DNA from: Gemmatimonadota bacterium | Lineage (GTDB): Bacteria; Gemmatimonadota; Gemmatimonadetes; Longimicrobiales; Longimicrobiaceae | DNA length: 6,738 nt | NCBI GenBank assembly: GCA_019240375.1 | Contig: JAFAYN010000328.1 | Span: forward strand, 1 to 6,738 | Reading direction: 5' to 3' | In this document: positions 6,710-6,738 of the stretch, piece by piece | How the letters are laid out: each line of letters starts with the position of its first letter | Position numbering within the stretch: the first letter of the stretch is position 1 | Translations under genes and position numbers: made by a program | Notes under the pieces: generated by a model | The model's database searches: none | Told to the model about the DNA's origin: nothing | What the model saw: only the letters and a program-made list of their open reading frames with translations

Positions 6710-6738
6710 AAACTACGCCGTCCTCCCCCATCCCACAA
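6710..6738 (-). promoter_or_regulatory. Probable promoter for the amidotransferase-like gene
   Basis: On the minus strand TTGTGG (6733-6738) and TAGTTT (6710-6715) are 17 bp apart. The -10 is followed by G, giving TAGTTTG, the same TAGNTTG pattern seen before the HAD gene. The transcript would start near 6703, leaving a leader of about 65 nt before ATG 6637. Each box matches the sigma-70 consensus at only 3 of 6 positions, and the -35 lies at the window edge. Confidence 0.4.

Noticed and set aside
5319..6731. A 470-codon minus-strand frame spanning the esterase 3' end, the terminator and the amidotransferase-like gene.
   Set aside because: It would run through a strong hairpin and two well-supported genes, and its sequence is low-complexity.
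1..6738. CRISPR arrays, tRNA or rRNA genes, insertion sequence ends, attachment sites.
   Set aside because: No regularly spaced repeats, cloverleaf-like segments, transposase-like proteins or terminal inverted repeats were seen.

Overview
The window is very GC-rich DNA (third codon positions almost all G or C), with five protein-coding genes, short intergenic gaps and no RNA genes, CRISPR arrays or mobile elements that I can see. The mix of strong Shine-Dalgarno starts with starts that have none, TTG and GTG starts, and -10-like boxes of the form TAGNTTG suits a high-GC soil or environmental bacterium. Gemmatimonadota (Longimicrobium-like) is a guess from general feel; nothing here proves the lineage.

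Layout from left to right. (1) Positions 1-3173, minus strand: the first 1057 codons of one very large, uninterrupted, beta-strand-rich protein of unknown function that runs off the left edge. Its frame has no stop within the window, and the shorter open frames lying over it in other frames are shadows. (2) 3337-3963, minus strand: a LuxR/NarL-type response regulator with a degenerate receiver domain, just upstream of the giant gene and in the same orientation. (3) A divergent intergenic region (3964-4151) separates it from a plus-strand pair: a HAD-superfamily phosphatase (4152-4823, TTG start) and an esterase-D/Fes-type alpha/beta hydrolase (4907-5755, GTG start). (4) A perfect 17-bp hairpin at 5790-5827 lies between the esterase and the convergent last gene. 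(5) 5852-6637, minus strand: a class I glutamine-amidotransferase-like hydrolase of the gamma-glutamyl-GABA hydrolase (PuuD, peptidase C26) family, with its promoter region at the right edge.

The three enzymes look like ordinary housekeeping or accessory metabolic genes with no obvious shared pathway. The part most likely to be new is the left half: the giant repetitive protein and its neighbouring regulator, whose receiver lacks the residues needed for normal phosphorylation. Whether the regulator controls the giant gene is inference from position only.
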